Source of the DNA: Acidobacteriota bacterium
GTDB lineage: Bacteria; Acidobacteriota; Terriglobia; Bryobacterales; Bryobacteraceae
Direction: 5' to 3'
Length of the DNA stretch: 64,000 nt
Assembly (NCBI GenBank): GCA_017307505.1
Contig: JAFKEE010000021.1
Location: 93,949-157,948, forward strand
A model generated the notes under the pieces. That model did not search any database, was not told where the DNA came from, and saw only the letters and a list, made by a program, of their open reading frames with translations. The translations under genes were made by a program, and so were the position numbers. This document shows, piece after piece, positions 52,568-61,205 of the stretch. Positions within the stretch are counted from its first letter, which is position 1; every line of letters starts with the position of its first letter.

Positions 52568-55500
52568 TTAGAACTCCGCGCGTAGACCAAACTGGAAGCG
52601 CCGCGGATTGTTCTTGCCGAAGATCTTGCCGTAGTTCGGACTCACCAGCGACGTATTCGGCGTATTCCAGTTCTGGATGTTGAACACACTATAGGACTCC
52701 GCCCTGAAGTCGAGCCGCACCCGCTCCAGGTGGAACGACCGCGCCAGCGACACATCGTACGACTGCGTCGGAGGAGCCGTCAGGATATTCCTGCCCGCGT
52801 TGCCGAACTGGTTCGCCGGAGGAGCTACAAAGCAGTTCGTGTCGAAGTAGCGATCCATCGTTCCTCCGCCCAACCGGCCATCACACACACGGTTCGGCCG
52901 TGCCTTGGTGAAGGTCGCGGCCACATTCGGCCACGAGGTCGGCATGGAAAGCGAGAGCGGCAAACCGGACCGGTGCTGGATGATCGTCGACAACTGCCAG
53001 TCGCCCAGAACCGCGGCACCCAGCCCGCCCTGAGCAAAGGACTTGCCCTTGCCGAACGGCAGTTCATACACAATGCCCGTTGTGAAGGCATGCGTCTGGT
53101 CGTAGTCGGACCGGCCCCTGTCGAGTTGCGTGTTGCGCGCATCCTGGTTGTCCCATCCGCCGCTGTTCGACGAGAACAGGTCCAGGCTCTTGCTGTAGGT
53201 GTAGCTCGCGGTCAGGTCCAGGCCCTTCGACATGGTCCGGCGGACATGCAGGTAGGCGCCGTTGTACGAAGAGTTCGCACTGTTGCCCTGCAGCAGGATG
53301 TCGCTGAAGAAAGGATAGGGCCTGCGATCCTGCAAGGACTTCGGATTCGCGGGGTCGAACAGCGACGCCTGGTTCACGTTGTAAGGCGCCATCAGGTGGC
53401 GGCCCAGAAATGCGTTGTAGCCCGCGCTCAACAGCCAGCGCTCACCCAGCTGATGCTCCACTGAGAAGGTGGCCTGGTGGACGAACGACTGCGGAGCATA
53501 TGCGTCCTGAGTCACAAACAGTGTGCCCGGCGTGATCTCCCCAATCGGCGGAGCCGGGAAGATCTGTGTATCCAGACGAGCCGGAGTCAACGAAGTGGGA
53601 TCGTTCACCACGTTCGTGTTGTTCGTGAACGGCGGGCCGCCAAAGCCCAGCGAGGAGAACAGCTGGAAGTTCGCCATACCCTGCGTGTAATAGATGCCAT
53701 AAGCGGCGCGGATCGTCGTCTTGGGCGTCAGCAGGTAGGCCAGGCTCACGCGCGGGGAGAAGTTCGTCTTCTTCCAGTTCTTGAAGACGCCGCGCGGCAG
53801 GTCGCCGCTAAGCGTGCTGTAGTCCTGCTGGAAGTTCAGCGGATTCTTCAACACGAAGACCAGCTTGCCCTGGTTCTGGTCGAAGGCCACCATGCGGTTG
53901 TAGCGCTCCACCGGCGGCGTCCAGTAATCCCAGCGCAGGCCGAACGTCATCGTCAGGCGGCGCGACATCTTGATCTGGTCCTGAGCGAACCAGCCATAGT
54001 ACGTCGTATTCAGGATCGGAGCAAAGCCGGTCGGATTCCCGGCCGCCGACGCAAAGGCGCCCAGCACGAAATCCGCAATCCCTGCTCCGCCCGCACCGCC
54101 CGGAGCCTGTCTGGTGAATCCACCGTCATAGCTCAGGCTGCCGCGCGGATAGATGCCATTGTTCTGCGGATACTGTGATGGCTGAATCGTGAAGCCGAGA
54201 TCGATGGTGTGCCTTCCCGTGAAGAACGAGATGTTTTCGTTCACGCCCAGACGGGTGGTCGCCCGGTTCAGGTTGAAGATCGCCGTGCCCGGCACGCTTA
54301 CCCCGGTCACGCCCACATTGGGCAACCCGAAAAAGGCCGAGTTCCGGCTGATATTCTTCAGGCCCAGTTCGCTGCCGGCGATGTCCTGAGTCGTCGGCAC
54401 CGCCCCGTAGTTGGTCTCGGAACGGAAGAACCCGACCCGCAATTGATTCACGATCCGTCCGCCGATCGGCTGCGTGTACTCCACCGAAGCGGTCTGCCCC
54501 TTCAATGGCTGCGCGAAGCCGGCGAACGTCGACAGCCCGTAGGAGTAAGCGCCCACGTTGTCCCAGAAATACTTGAAGAACAACCGCCCGCTGGTGCCCA
54601 GCGACTGGTCGATGCGCGTCAGGTACTGCGTATCGTCATTGCGCTGCGATCCGAACACCGACAGGTTCGGCTGCCCGAACGCCGCCGCGCCCAGATTCGG
54701 CAGCGGGACATACTTCTTGTAACCCTGAGCAAACGGGCTCAGCAGGCTGGCCGGAATTCGATTCCCGGCAAACGGACGGCGCGTGTTGTTCGTGGTGTCC
54801 ACGTCGAATGGATTGTAGATGGTTTGCGGGTACTGCGAAAAGTCGCCCGCCCACTGAGCTTCCGTCGGCACGATCGCCTGCTGGTTGCTGCCCGAGCGCT
54901 GCCTCGTCACCTGGGCCGAAAAGAAGAAGAAGGTTCGGTTCTTCCCGTCGTACAGGCCCGGTATCACTACCGGACCGCCCAGTGTCGCGCCCGCCTGGTT
55001 GTAGACCAGCGGCGGAACCGCCAGCGCGCCGTTCGTCCGGGCATTCGTCACCTTGTTCTGCAGGAACCAGAACAGCGAGCCGTGCAGGTCGTTCGTACCA
55101 GCCTTCGAGCTCGTATACACTACCGACGGGGAACCGCCGAACTGAGCGGAGTCATAGCCCCTCACAATCCGGTAGCTCTGCAGTGCTTCGACAGACGGCT
55201 GGTACAACGCGCCGCCATAAATCGGATCCCGAACGTCGAAGCCGTCTTCCACAAAGCCCGTGAACTCCGGCGGGCCGCCTGAGATGTTCGCGCTAATCGG
55301 TTTGAAGACCGCGCCGCCCGTCTGCGACTGGCCAAACACCACGCTGCCGATGTTGCCGCCCAGGATGGGCGATACGCCCGGCGACAGGATCAATGTCGAT
55401 ATGTAGCTGCGGCCCAATGCGGGCAGTTCCACAAGTTGCTTCGAAGCAACCGTCACCGCCAGGGACGCATTCTCCGTCTGCAGCAGCGGCGAGGTCGCGG

Positions 55501-55873
55501 CCACGGCAATGCTCTGTTGCGAATTGCCGATCTGGAGCTGGAAATCGGCGCGCAGGTCCAACTGCTGCGTCAACTGCTGCGCCGAGCGGGTGGAGACCTG
55601 AAACCCTGCGCGCTCCACGGTGATGTCATAGATACCCGAGGGGATTCCGGTAAAGGTGTACTGCCCCTGGGTGTTCGTCTCTTGCGAGCGGGTGAAGCCC
55701 GTCTGTGTTTCCCTGATCGTGACCTGCGCCCCGGGCACCGCCGCGCCGGAGGCATCCGTCACGAATCCGTTCAGCGAACTGGTGATGACCTGCGCGGTAG
55801 CCAGGACGGTGAGGAAGATTACCAGCAGAAACAGCTGGGTTCGTTTGAGGAGAAGCTTCGGAATATGTTGCAC
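52568..55873 (-). CDS. TonB-dependent receptor heading the glycosidase/aminotransferase operon
   Basis: 1101 residues from a GTG with CAGGAG eight bases upstream. A signal peptide (LFLLVIFLTVLATAQ) precedes the carboxypeptidase-regulatory domain (NGFVTDASGAAVPGAQVTI), the plug (VELPALGRSYISTLILSPGV) and a barrel ending in GLRAEF. The plug sequence differs from the LPLNGR form seen in the other three receptors in this window, so the ligand is probably different. It is the first gene of the seven-gene operon ending at 43613, and a divergent LysR regulator gene lies 120 bp away. Confidence 0.92.
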   Translation of the reverse strand: MQHIPKLLLKRTQLFLLVIFLTVLATAQVITSSLNGFVTDASGAAVPGAQVTIRETQTGFTRSQETNTQGQYTFTGIPSGIYDITVERAGFQVSTRSAQQLTQQLDLRADFQLQIGNSQQSIAVAATSPLLQTENASLAVTVASKQLVELPALGRSYISTLILSPGVSPILGGNIGSVVFGQSQTGGAVFKPISANISGGPPEFTGFVEDGFDVRDPIYGGALYQPSVEALQSYRIVRGYDSAQFGGSPSVVYTSSKAGTNDLHGSLFWFLQNKVTNARTNGALAVPPLVYNQAGATLGGPVVIPGLYDGKNRTFFFFSAQVTRQRSGSNQQAIVPTEAQWAGDFSQYPQTIYNPFDVDTTNNTRRPFAGNRIPASLLSPFAQGYKKYVPLPNLGAAAFGQPNLSVFGSQRNDDTQYLTRIDQSLGTSGRLFFKYFWDNVGAYSYGLSTFAGFAQPLKGQTASVEYTQPIGGRIVNQLRVGFFRSETNYGAVPTTQDIAGSELGLKNISRNSAFFGLPNVGVTGVSVPGTAIFNLNRATTRLGVNENISFFTGRHTIDLGFTIQPSQYPQNNGIYPRGSLSYDGGFTRQAPGGAGGAGIADFVLGAFASAAGNPTGFAPILNTTYYGWFAQDQIKMSRRLTMTFGLRWDYWTPPVERYNRMVAFDQNQGKLVFVLKNPLNFQQDYSTLSGDLPRGVFKNWKKTNFSPRVSLAYLLTPKTTIRAAYGIYYTQGMANFQLFSSLGFGGPPFTNNTNVVNDPTSLTPARLDTQIFPAPPIGEITPGTLFVTQDAYAPQSFVHQATFSVEHQLGERWLLSAGYNAFLGRHLMAPYNVNQASLFDPANPKSLQDRRPYPFFSDILLQGNSANSSYNGAYLHVRRTMSKGLDLTASYTYSKSLDLFSSNSGGWDNQDARNTQLDRGRSDYDQTHAFTTGIVYELPFGKGKSFAQGGLGAAVLGDWQLSTIIQHRSGLPLSLSMPTSWPNVAATFTKARPNRVCDGRLGGGTMDRYFDTNCFVAPPANQFGNAGRNILTAPPTQSYDVSLARSFHLERVRLDFRAESYSVFNIQNWNTPNTSLVSPNYGKIFGKNNPRRFQFGLRAEF

Positions 55874-55947
55874 GGTGAGACTCCTGAATCCACGTGCCGG
55901 AAGGCCGACATCTCAGTCGAGTATGGGTTCAAGCTCTCTGTCAGTCC

Positions 55948-55976
55948 ATTAGAATATTCCGACAGCTCGTTCTAAT
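55948..55976. promoter_or_regulatory. Candidate LysR binding site between TonB receptor and lysR genes
   Basis: ATTAGAA (55948-55954) and TTCTAAT (55970-55976) are perfect inverted arms separated by 15 bp, a spacing compatible with the T-N11-A style recognition sites of LysR-type regulators. The site is 17 bp upstream of the lysR start and 75 bp from the receptor start, so one protein could control both directions. Confidence 0.55.
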
Positions 55977-55993
55977 TGTGATACAGATAATCC

Positions 55994-56953
55994 ATGGACC
56001 TGCGCCAGATGGAAATGCTCGTGCACCTGCTGGAAGCCGGCAGCTATGCCGCCGCCGGCGAGCGCCTCCATGTGGCCCACTCCGCCGTCCATCGCCAGAT
56101 CCGCCTGCTCGAGGAGGAACTGGGCCAGCGGCTCGTCTACCGCGATGGCGGCGCCATCCACCCGACCGCCGCGGGCAAGGATGTCATCGAGGTCGCGCGC
56201 CGGGTGTTGAAGGACATCAGCAACCTCTCCCACCGCCTGGCCGGCGAAAGAGCTCTGCGCACCGGACACATCCTGCTGGGCACCGGAACCACGATGTTTC
56301 TCTACTTCCTGCCCAAGGTGCTGTCCATCTTTCGCGATCAGTTCCCCCTCGTCGACGTCCAGATCCTCACCGGTTCGGCCACGGAGATTCTCACCGGCAT
56401 CCGCGAATCCACCATCGATCTGGGCATCGTGTTCTCCGACGTGCCGGACGAACCGGCTTCCGGTGGTGTGCAGTTCGAGCCCTTGTACACAGAGGAGTTC
56501 GTCCTCATCGTGCCCCCCGGACACCCGCTCGAATCGGCCCGCTCCCCCGTCGTATCCCAATTGAATGGCGTCCCCCTGATCTCGCTCTCCCGCACCAGCC
56601 GGATCCGACACATGATTGAGACCCGGCTCGAAGCCGCCCGGGTCTCCATGCGCGTGGTCATGGAACTCGAGAACGAAGAGGCCATTGAGAAGATGGTCGG
56701 CATCGGCGTCGGCACGGGCTTCATCAGCCGCCGTCGCGCCGAAGTCGGCGGCTTGCGGTATCTGCGCCTCAAGGATCTGAAACTGCTCGCCTACACCTGC
56801 GCGGCCTACTCCACCCGCATCCCCATCGGCCCGGCCGCCCAGGCCTTCCTCGCCATGTGCCTGGAACAGGCCCGCCTCCCCATGCCGCAGGCGGCTCCTG
56901 CCCTGAAATCGGCCAAGCCGGGGAGAACCCGCCCGCGGCCGGCCGCCAAGTAA
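55994..56953 (+). CDS. LysR-family transcriptional regulator of the divergent operon
   Basis: A 319-residue protein. The winged HTH is at the N-terminus (MEMLVHLLEAGSYAAAGERLHVAHSAVHRQIRLLEEELGQRLVYR), and the effector-binding domain runs from ~90 to 295 (ILLGTGTTMFLYFLPKVLSIFRDQFPLVDVQILTG). The C-terminus is a proline/arginine-rich tail (KPGRTRPRPAAK). LysR regulators usually control a divergent operon and respond to a pathway metabolite, here probably the substrate of the 43613-55873 operon. A 14-bp perfect palindrome (56958-56971) follows its stop codon. Confidence 0.9.
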   Translation: MDLRQMEMLVHLLEAGSYAAAGERLHVAHSAVHRQIRLLEEELGQRLVYRDGGAIHPTAAGKDVIEVARRVLKDISNLSHRLAGERALRTGHILLGTGTTMFLYFLPKVLSIFRDQFPLVDVQILTGSATEILTGIRESTIDLGIVFSDVPDEPASGGVQFEPLYTEEFVLIVPPGHPLESARSPVVSQLNGVPLISLSRTSRIRHMIETRLEAARVSMRVVMELENEEAIEKMVGIGVGTGFISRRRAEVGGLRYLRLKDLKLLAYTCAAYSTRIPIGPAAQAFLAMCLEQARLPMPQAAPALKSAKPGRTRPRPAAK

Positions 56954-56957
56954 CTTG

Positions 56958-56971
56958 CTGAAATATTTCAG
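56958..56971. promoter_or_regulatory. 14-bp perfect palindrome CTGAAATATTTCAG
   Basis: The perfect palindrome CTGAAATATTTCAG starts 5 bp after the lysR stop and ends 57 bp before the next gene. It has the length and symmetry of a dimeric repressor site and no T-tract, so an operator is more likely than a terminator. Confidence 0.4.
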
Positions 56972-57028
56972 GGCCTTCGGAACAACCAGGGGGTGGCGAC
57001 CGTACAGGGAAACAGGAGCCGACACATT

Positions 57029-57988
57029 ATGCTTCGCAGAACAGTTCTTACCCTCACCCTCGCCGCCGGCTGGGCTTTCGCCAGCGACCCAACCCTGCTC
57101 AAACTCGTCCCCAGCGACGCCAAAATGGTCGCCGGCCTCGACTGCGAGCGCGCCAAAGGCTCTGCCCTCGGTCAACGCATCCTCTCCGAAATGAAGGACG
57201 AAGACCAGGGCTTTCAGAAGTTTATCGAAGCAACCGGCTTCGATCCGAGACGAGACCTGCGCGAGGTCGTCATGGCCTCGGACGGCAATTCCAAGGGCGA
57301 GCGCGCTCTGGTGGTGGTCAGCGGGACCTTTGACCAGTCGAAGATCAACAGCTTCCTGCGCACCGAGGGCGCTGTCCAGGCGATCTACGGCGGAGTGGAA
57401 ATCTGGAACAACCCTAAGAAAGGCGACGACGGCTCCGTCGCCATCCTGAACCGGTCGCTCGCCCTGTTCGGCAAAGACGCCTCGGTGAAGGCCGCCATCG
57501 ATCGCCGCAACTCCGGCGGCACCGTGCTCCCCGCCGACCTGCAGAAGAAGGTGGACGAGTGGTCAGTGAACGACGCCTGGTTCGTTTCCACTGCTGGCTT
57601 CACCCAAATGGGTGTAAATTCCGACGGCAAGAACAAGGTAATGCCCATGGGCGTCCCTGTTGAGGCCATTCAGGCGGCCAGCGCCGGCGTCCGCTTCGGA
57701 AGCGACCTGCAGGTTTCCGCGGAAGCCCTCACACGGTCCGACAAGGACGCCCAGGCTCTCGTGGACGTCTTCAAATTCGTGGCTTCGATGGTTCGGCTAA
57801 ACTCCGACAAGCCCAATGCCGATCAACTCGTGAAGATCTTCGACACCATGCAACTCAGCACCTCGGGCGCGACGATGAAGTTCTCCCTCACCATCCCCGA
57901 AGACCAGTTTGAGAAGTTTTTCCAGCACAAAAACAACGGCGTGCGCATGAAGGCCGTGCGGAATAATCGCGCCGGCAATGCCCTTTAA
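57029..57988 (+). CDS. Hypothetical exported protein
   Basis: A 319-residue protein. The ATG at 57029 has CAGGAG upstream and opens a signal peptide (MLRRTVLTLTLAAGWAFAS); a longer frame from 56993 is less likely. The mature part begins DPTLLKLVPSDAKMVAGLDCERAKGSALGQRIL and continues with alternating beta strands and helices (GVEIWNNPKKGDDGSVAILNRSLALFGKDASVKAAIDR). Such proteins are common in Acidobacteria and resemble DUF3352-like periplasmic proteins, but the function is unknown. A strong terminator follows. Confidence 0.8.
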   Translation: MLRRTVLTLTLAAGWAFASDPTLLKLVPSDAKMVAGLDCERAKGSALGQRILSEMKDEDQGFQKFIEATGFDPRRDLREVVMASDGNSKGERALVVVSGTFDQSKINSFLRTEGAVQAIYGGVEIWNNPKKGDDGSVAILNRSLALFGKDASVKAAIDRRNSGGTVLPADLQKKVDEWSVNDAWFVSTAGFTQMGVNSDGKNKVMPMGVPVEAIQAASAGVRFGSDLQVSAEALTRSDKDAQALVDVFKFVASMVRLNSDKPNADQLVKIFDTMQLSTSGATMKFSLTIPEDQFEKFFQHKNNGVRMKAVRNNRAGNAL

Positions 57989-58016
57989 TCCGGCTGAAAC
58001 TCTCTCCTGACGAAGC

Positions 58017-58058
58017 AATCCGGGCCGCGCGTTGACTGGCGCGCGGCCCGGATTTTTT
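58017..58058 (+). terminator. Strong rho-independent terminator
   Basis: AATCCGGGCCGCGCG (58017-58031) pairs with CGCGCGGCCCGGATT (58040-58054), a perfect 15-bp stem with an 8-nt loop, and runs into six T residues ending at 58058. It ends the hypothetical-protein transcript and, read the other way, lies about 20 bp from the end of the convergent sugar-nucleotide gene. Confidence 0.9.
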
Positions 58059-58078
58059 GTGTCGATTTGAGGCCTGAA

Positions 58079-59008
58079 TTAGACGGGAACCCGGAAGTAT
58101 TCGATCGTGTACGTCAGGCCTTCGTCCAGCCCGACTCGCGGGGCCCAGCCCAACACCTCGTTTGCCTTGGTGATGTCCGGGCGCCTCCGCTGGGGATCGT
58201 CCTGCGGCAGTGGCTCGAAAACGATCGGCGAGGTCGCCCGCGTGAGGGCTTTGATCCGTTCCGCAAACTCCAGCACGGTGAGTTCCAGAGGATTGCCCAG
58301 GTTCACCGGCAGCCGCTCGTCGGAGTGGACCAGACGGAGCAGGCCATCCACCAGGTCACTGACGTAGCAGAAACTGCGCGTCTGGGAACCGGTGCCGAAA
58401 ACCGTCATGGGCGCGTTGCGCAGCGCCTGGTCGATGAACGCCGGCACAATACGGCCGTCATACAAATTCATACGGGGCCCGTACGTATTGAAGATGCGCG
58501 CGATTGTCGTACGAACGCCATGCTTTCTGTGATACGCCATGGTCACGGCTTCGGCGTACCGCTTGCTCTCGTCGTAACAGGACCGGGGGCCGATCGGATT
58601 CACATTCCCCCAGTAGGTCTCCTTTTGCGGATGCTCCAGCGGGTCGCCATAGCACTCCGACGTGGATGTGAGGAGAAATCCGGCGTTCTTTTCCAACGCG
58701 ATTTCCAGCAGATTCCGGGTGCCTTCTGAGCCGACACGCAGGGTTTCCACCGGATAGTCCATGTAATCTTTCGGGCTCGCCGGAGAAGCGAGGTTTAGGA
58801 CGTAGTCCAGGGGGCCGTCCACGTGGAGCGGCTGGATTACATCATGCTTTACAAATTGAAAACGGGGCCGGCTCTTGAGATGAGCAATGTTTCGCTCTGC
58901 CCCGGTGATGAAATTGTCTACAGCGAAAACTTCGTGGCCTTCAGCGATCAAACGATCGCACAAATGGGAGCCGACAAATCCGGCAGCCCCCGCTACGAGA
59001 TAACGCAA
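58079..59008 (-). CDS. UDP-glucuronate decarboxylase (UDP-xylose synthase) SDR
   Basis: A 309-residue extended-SDR enzyme. It starts at TTG with GGAGG four bases upstream. The NAD motif is [14 protein letters not shown] and the catalytic set is [14 protein letters not shown] followed by [11 protein letters not shown]. The long segment [28 protein letters not shown] and the C-terminal [19 protein letters not shown] are typical of UDP-glucuronate decarboxylase, which makes UDP-xylose for cell-surface glycans. A dTDP-glucose dehydratase-like role is less likely. It stands alone on the minus strand and is divergent from the Fe-S oxidoreductase gene. Confidence 0.88.
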   Translation of the reverse strand: MRYLVAGAAGFVGSHLCDRLIAEGHEVFAVDNFITGAERNIAHLKSRPRFQFVKHDVIQPLHVDGPLDYVLNLASPASPKDYMDYPVETLRVGSEGTRNLLEIALEKNAGFLLTSTSECYGDPLEHPQKETYWGNVNPIGPRSCYDESKRYAEAVTMAYHRKHGVRTTIARIFNTYGPRMNLYDGRIVPAFIDQALRNAPMTVFGTGSQTRSFCYVSDLVDGLLRLVHSDERLPVNLGNPLELTVLEFAERIKALTRATSPIVFEPLPQDDPQRRRPDITKANEVLGWAPRVGLDEGLTYTIEYFRVPV

Positions 59009-59107
59009 TGGACCTCCAATACCCAGGCTAATAGTCTACGACGACCGGTTCAGCCCTGCCAATCGGGGTTTAGACCCATGCGCCGGGTGCGCTACGATGA
59101 TGGGTCA

Positions 59108-60952
59108 ATGGTGGAGAAAATTCTATTCTTCGTGGTGGCGGCTGGGTCGCTATTTGCATTCTGGGGGCGCTTCGCCACCATTTGCCAGACGATCCTTCGA
59201 TCCAAGCGCGATTCGGACTTCCAACTGGCCCCCGTCGGCAAGCGAATCTGGGACTTCTTCTGGGAGGTTCTCTGCCAGGCTAAAGTCATCAAAGAACGGC
59301 CTTTACCAGGGTTGGCCCATGCTTTCGTCTTTTGGGGTTTCTGCGCCTTCGGCATCGTCACGCTGAATCATCTGGCGGCCGGCGCAGGTTTGCGTCTGAT
59401 GGGCCGCGACAACCTCATTTTCGTCCCCGCGGTTCTCTTCTCCTTCCTTGTCACAATCTCGATTCTGGGCCTCGCCATTCGCCGTTTTATCGTCCGTCCC
59501 AAGTGGCTTGGATCTAAGGTCTCCTGGGAATCGGGCTTCATCGCCTTGCTGATCGCCACCCTGATGCTCACCTTCCTCGCCGACTATCTTCTGCGCCCGG
59601 AAGAAGGCTCGGTGCTCGATCGCACACTGTGGTGGTCCCATACCCTTGCGCTGCTCATCTTTCTTCCCTTGCTGCCGAACACCAAGCACCTCCACCTGGT
59701 GCTCAGCCCGCTGACCATCTTCCTTTCCCGGGGCCAATTCAGCCGCATCCCGCCCCTCGAAGGCGACGAGGATTTCGGCCTCGATACCGGCAAGGACGTC
59801 ACCCAGCTCCTGGCCCTGCAGGCCTTTTCGTGCGTGGAGTGCGGACGTTGCCAGGAACACTGCCCCGCCAACAACACCGGCAAGCTGCTCAACCCAAAGG
59901 AGATCGCCCTGGGCCTCCGCAGCTACCTAAAGGAAAACGGCGCGGCCGGCGAACAGCCCCTGCTCGGTGTCCACCTGCAGGAGGAAGCGGTCTTCCAATG
60001 CACCACCTGCGGAGCCTGTGAATACCAGTGTCCGGTCGGAATCGAACATCTGCCGCTCATCGTCGGCCTCCGCCGCGGCGCCGTCAACACAGGCAAGTGG
60101 GAAGACGAGTACGGCGGACAGCTCTTCCTGAAACTGGAGCGCAACGGCAATCCACTGGGGATGGCCGCCCTCGAACGCGACCGCTTTATCCAGCGCAGCG
60201 AACTGCCCATTTTCGACGGGACCCAGGAATACTGCCTCTGGCTTGGCTGCATGGGTTCGTATGATCCCAAGGGCCGCGAGATCGTTCTCTCGCTGGTCCG
60301 CATTCTCAAGCACCTGGGCGTCACCTACGGCGTCCTGAAGAAGGAGAAATGCACCGGCGACTCGGCCCGCCGCCTCGGCAACGACCTTGCTTTCCAACAG
60401 CTTGCCGAGTTCAACATCGGTCAGATGAAGGCCGCCAAGGTCACGAAGCTGCTCTCCATCTGCCCCCACTGCGTGCGGACGATCCGCGAAGACTGGAAGG
60501 AGTTCGGCGTCGAATTCGAAATCGAACACCACTCCGTCTTCCTGGCCCGCCATCAGGCGAAACTGCCGGCCGCGGCCGGCTCCGATAAGATCGTCTATCA
60601 CGACCCCTGCTACCTTGGCCGCTACCAGGACGTCTACGACGAACCGCGCGAAGTAGTCAAAGCTTCGGGCACGCTGCTGGAGGCCGGCAAATCCAAGGAG
60701 AAGAGCTTCTGCTGCGGCGCCGGCGGAGGCCTCGCTTTCCTGGGCGAAGAGAAAGGCGACCGCGTCAGTCACGAGCGCACCAACCAACTGCTGGCCACAG
60801 GCGCCAATGTCGTCGCCGCGGCCTGCCCGTTCTGCAACACCATGTTCCGCGACGCACTCTCCGCCGTCAAACCTCAGGGGGCTCCGCAACTGCTGGACAT
60901 CGCTCAGATTGCGGCCGCCCGGCTGCCCGCGGAAGTGCAGAATCCGCAGTAA
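59108..60952 (+). CDS. FadF-like Fe-S membrane oxidoreductase (heterodisulfide-reductase-related)
   Basis: A 614-residue protein from the ATG at 59108; an in-frame ATG at 59078 is possible, and neither has a clear ribosome site. Residues 1-200 contain about five membrane helices with histidines, like the nitrate-reductase gamma-type cytochrome-b part. Two [4Fe-4S] motifs follow (Cys242-x2-245-x2-248-x3-252 and Cys298-x2-301-x2-304-x3-308), then two CCG domains with CPHC, HDPCYLGR and CCGAGGG. Such proteins pass electrons from soluble flavoproteins such as ETF to the quinone pool, commonly in fatty-acid or amino-acid oxidation. No ETF genes are adjacent. Confidence 0.87.
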   Translation: MVEKILFFVVAAGSLFAFWGRFATICQTILRSKRDSDFQLAPVGKRIWDFFWEVLCQAKVIKERPLPGLAHAFVFWGFCAFGIVTLNHLAAGAGLRLMGRDNLIFVPAVLFSFLVTISILGLAIRRFIVRPKWLGSKVSWESGFIALLIATLMLTFLADYLLRPEEGSVLDRTLWWSHTLALLIFLPLLPNTKHLHLVLSPLTIFLSRGQFSRIPPLEGDEDFGLDTGKDVTQLLALQAFSCVECGRCQEHCPANNTGKLLNPKEIALGLRSYLKENGAAGEQPLLGVHLQEEAVFQCTTCGACEYQCPVGIEHLPLIVGLRRGAVNTGKWEDEYGGQLFLKLERNGNPLGMAALERDRFIQRSELPIFDGTQEYCLWLGCMGSYDPKGREIVLSLVRILKHLGVTYGVLKKEKCTGDSARRLGNDLAFQQLAEFNIGQMKAAKVTKLLSICPHCVRTIREDWKEFGVEFEIEHHSVFLARHQAKLPAAAGSDKIVYHDPCYLGRYQDVYDEPREVVKASGTLLEAGKSKEKSFCCGAGGGLAFLGEEKGDRVSHERTNQLLATGANVVAAACPFCNTMFRDALSAVKPQGAPQLLDIAQIAAARLPAEVQNPQ

Positions 60953-61029
60953 GCCCAGCCCGGTCTTACGACAACCCATTCAGACGGTGGGCTGCCCGCA
61001 GGAAATCTAGGTAGTTTGGCTTCGCCATG

Positions 61030-61059
61030 TTGCCTGAAGACCAAACGGTCCGCTATAGT
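61030..61059 (+). promoter_or_regulatory. Promoter of tRNA-Lys
   Basis: TTGCCT (61030-61035) and TATAGT (61054-61059), separated by 18 bp, place transcription start about 14-15 bp before the tRNA 5' end at 61080. Both boxes match consensus well. Confidence 0.55.
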
Positions 61060-61079
61060 AGGAAGTGCCGCAGCGTTGT

Positions 61080-61155
<76 letters not shown>

Positions 61156-61205
61156 TCCCCAATCCTGTTTGCTTCCGGCTGTTCAGGCCGGTTACTCTCC
61201 CCGTA

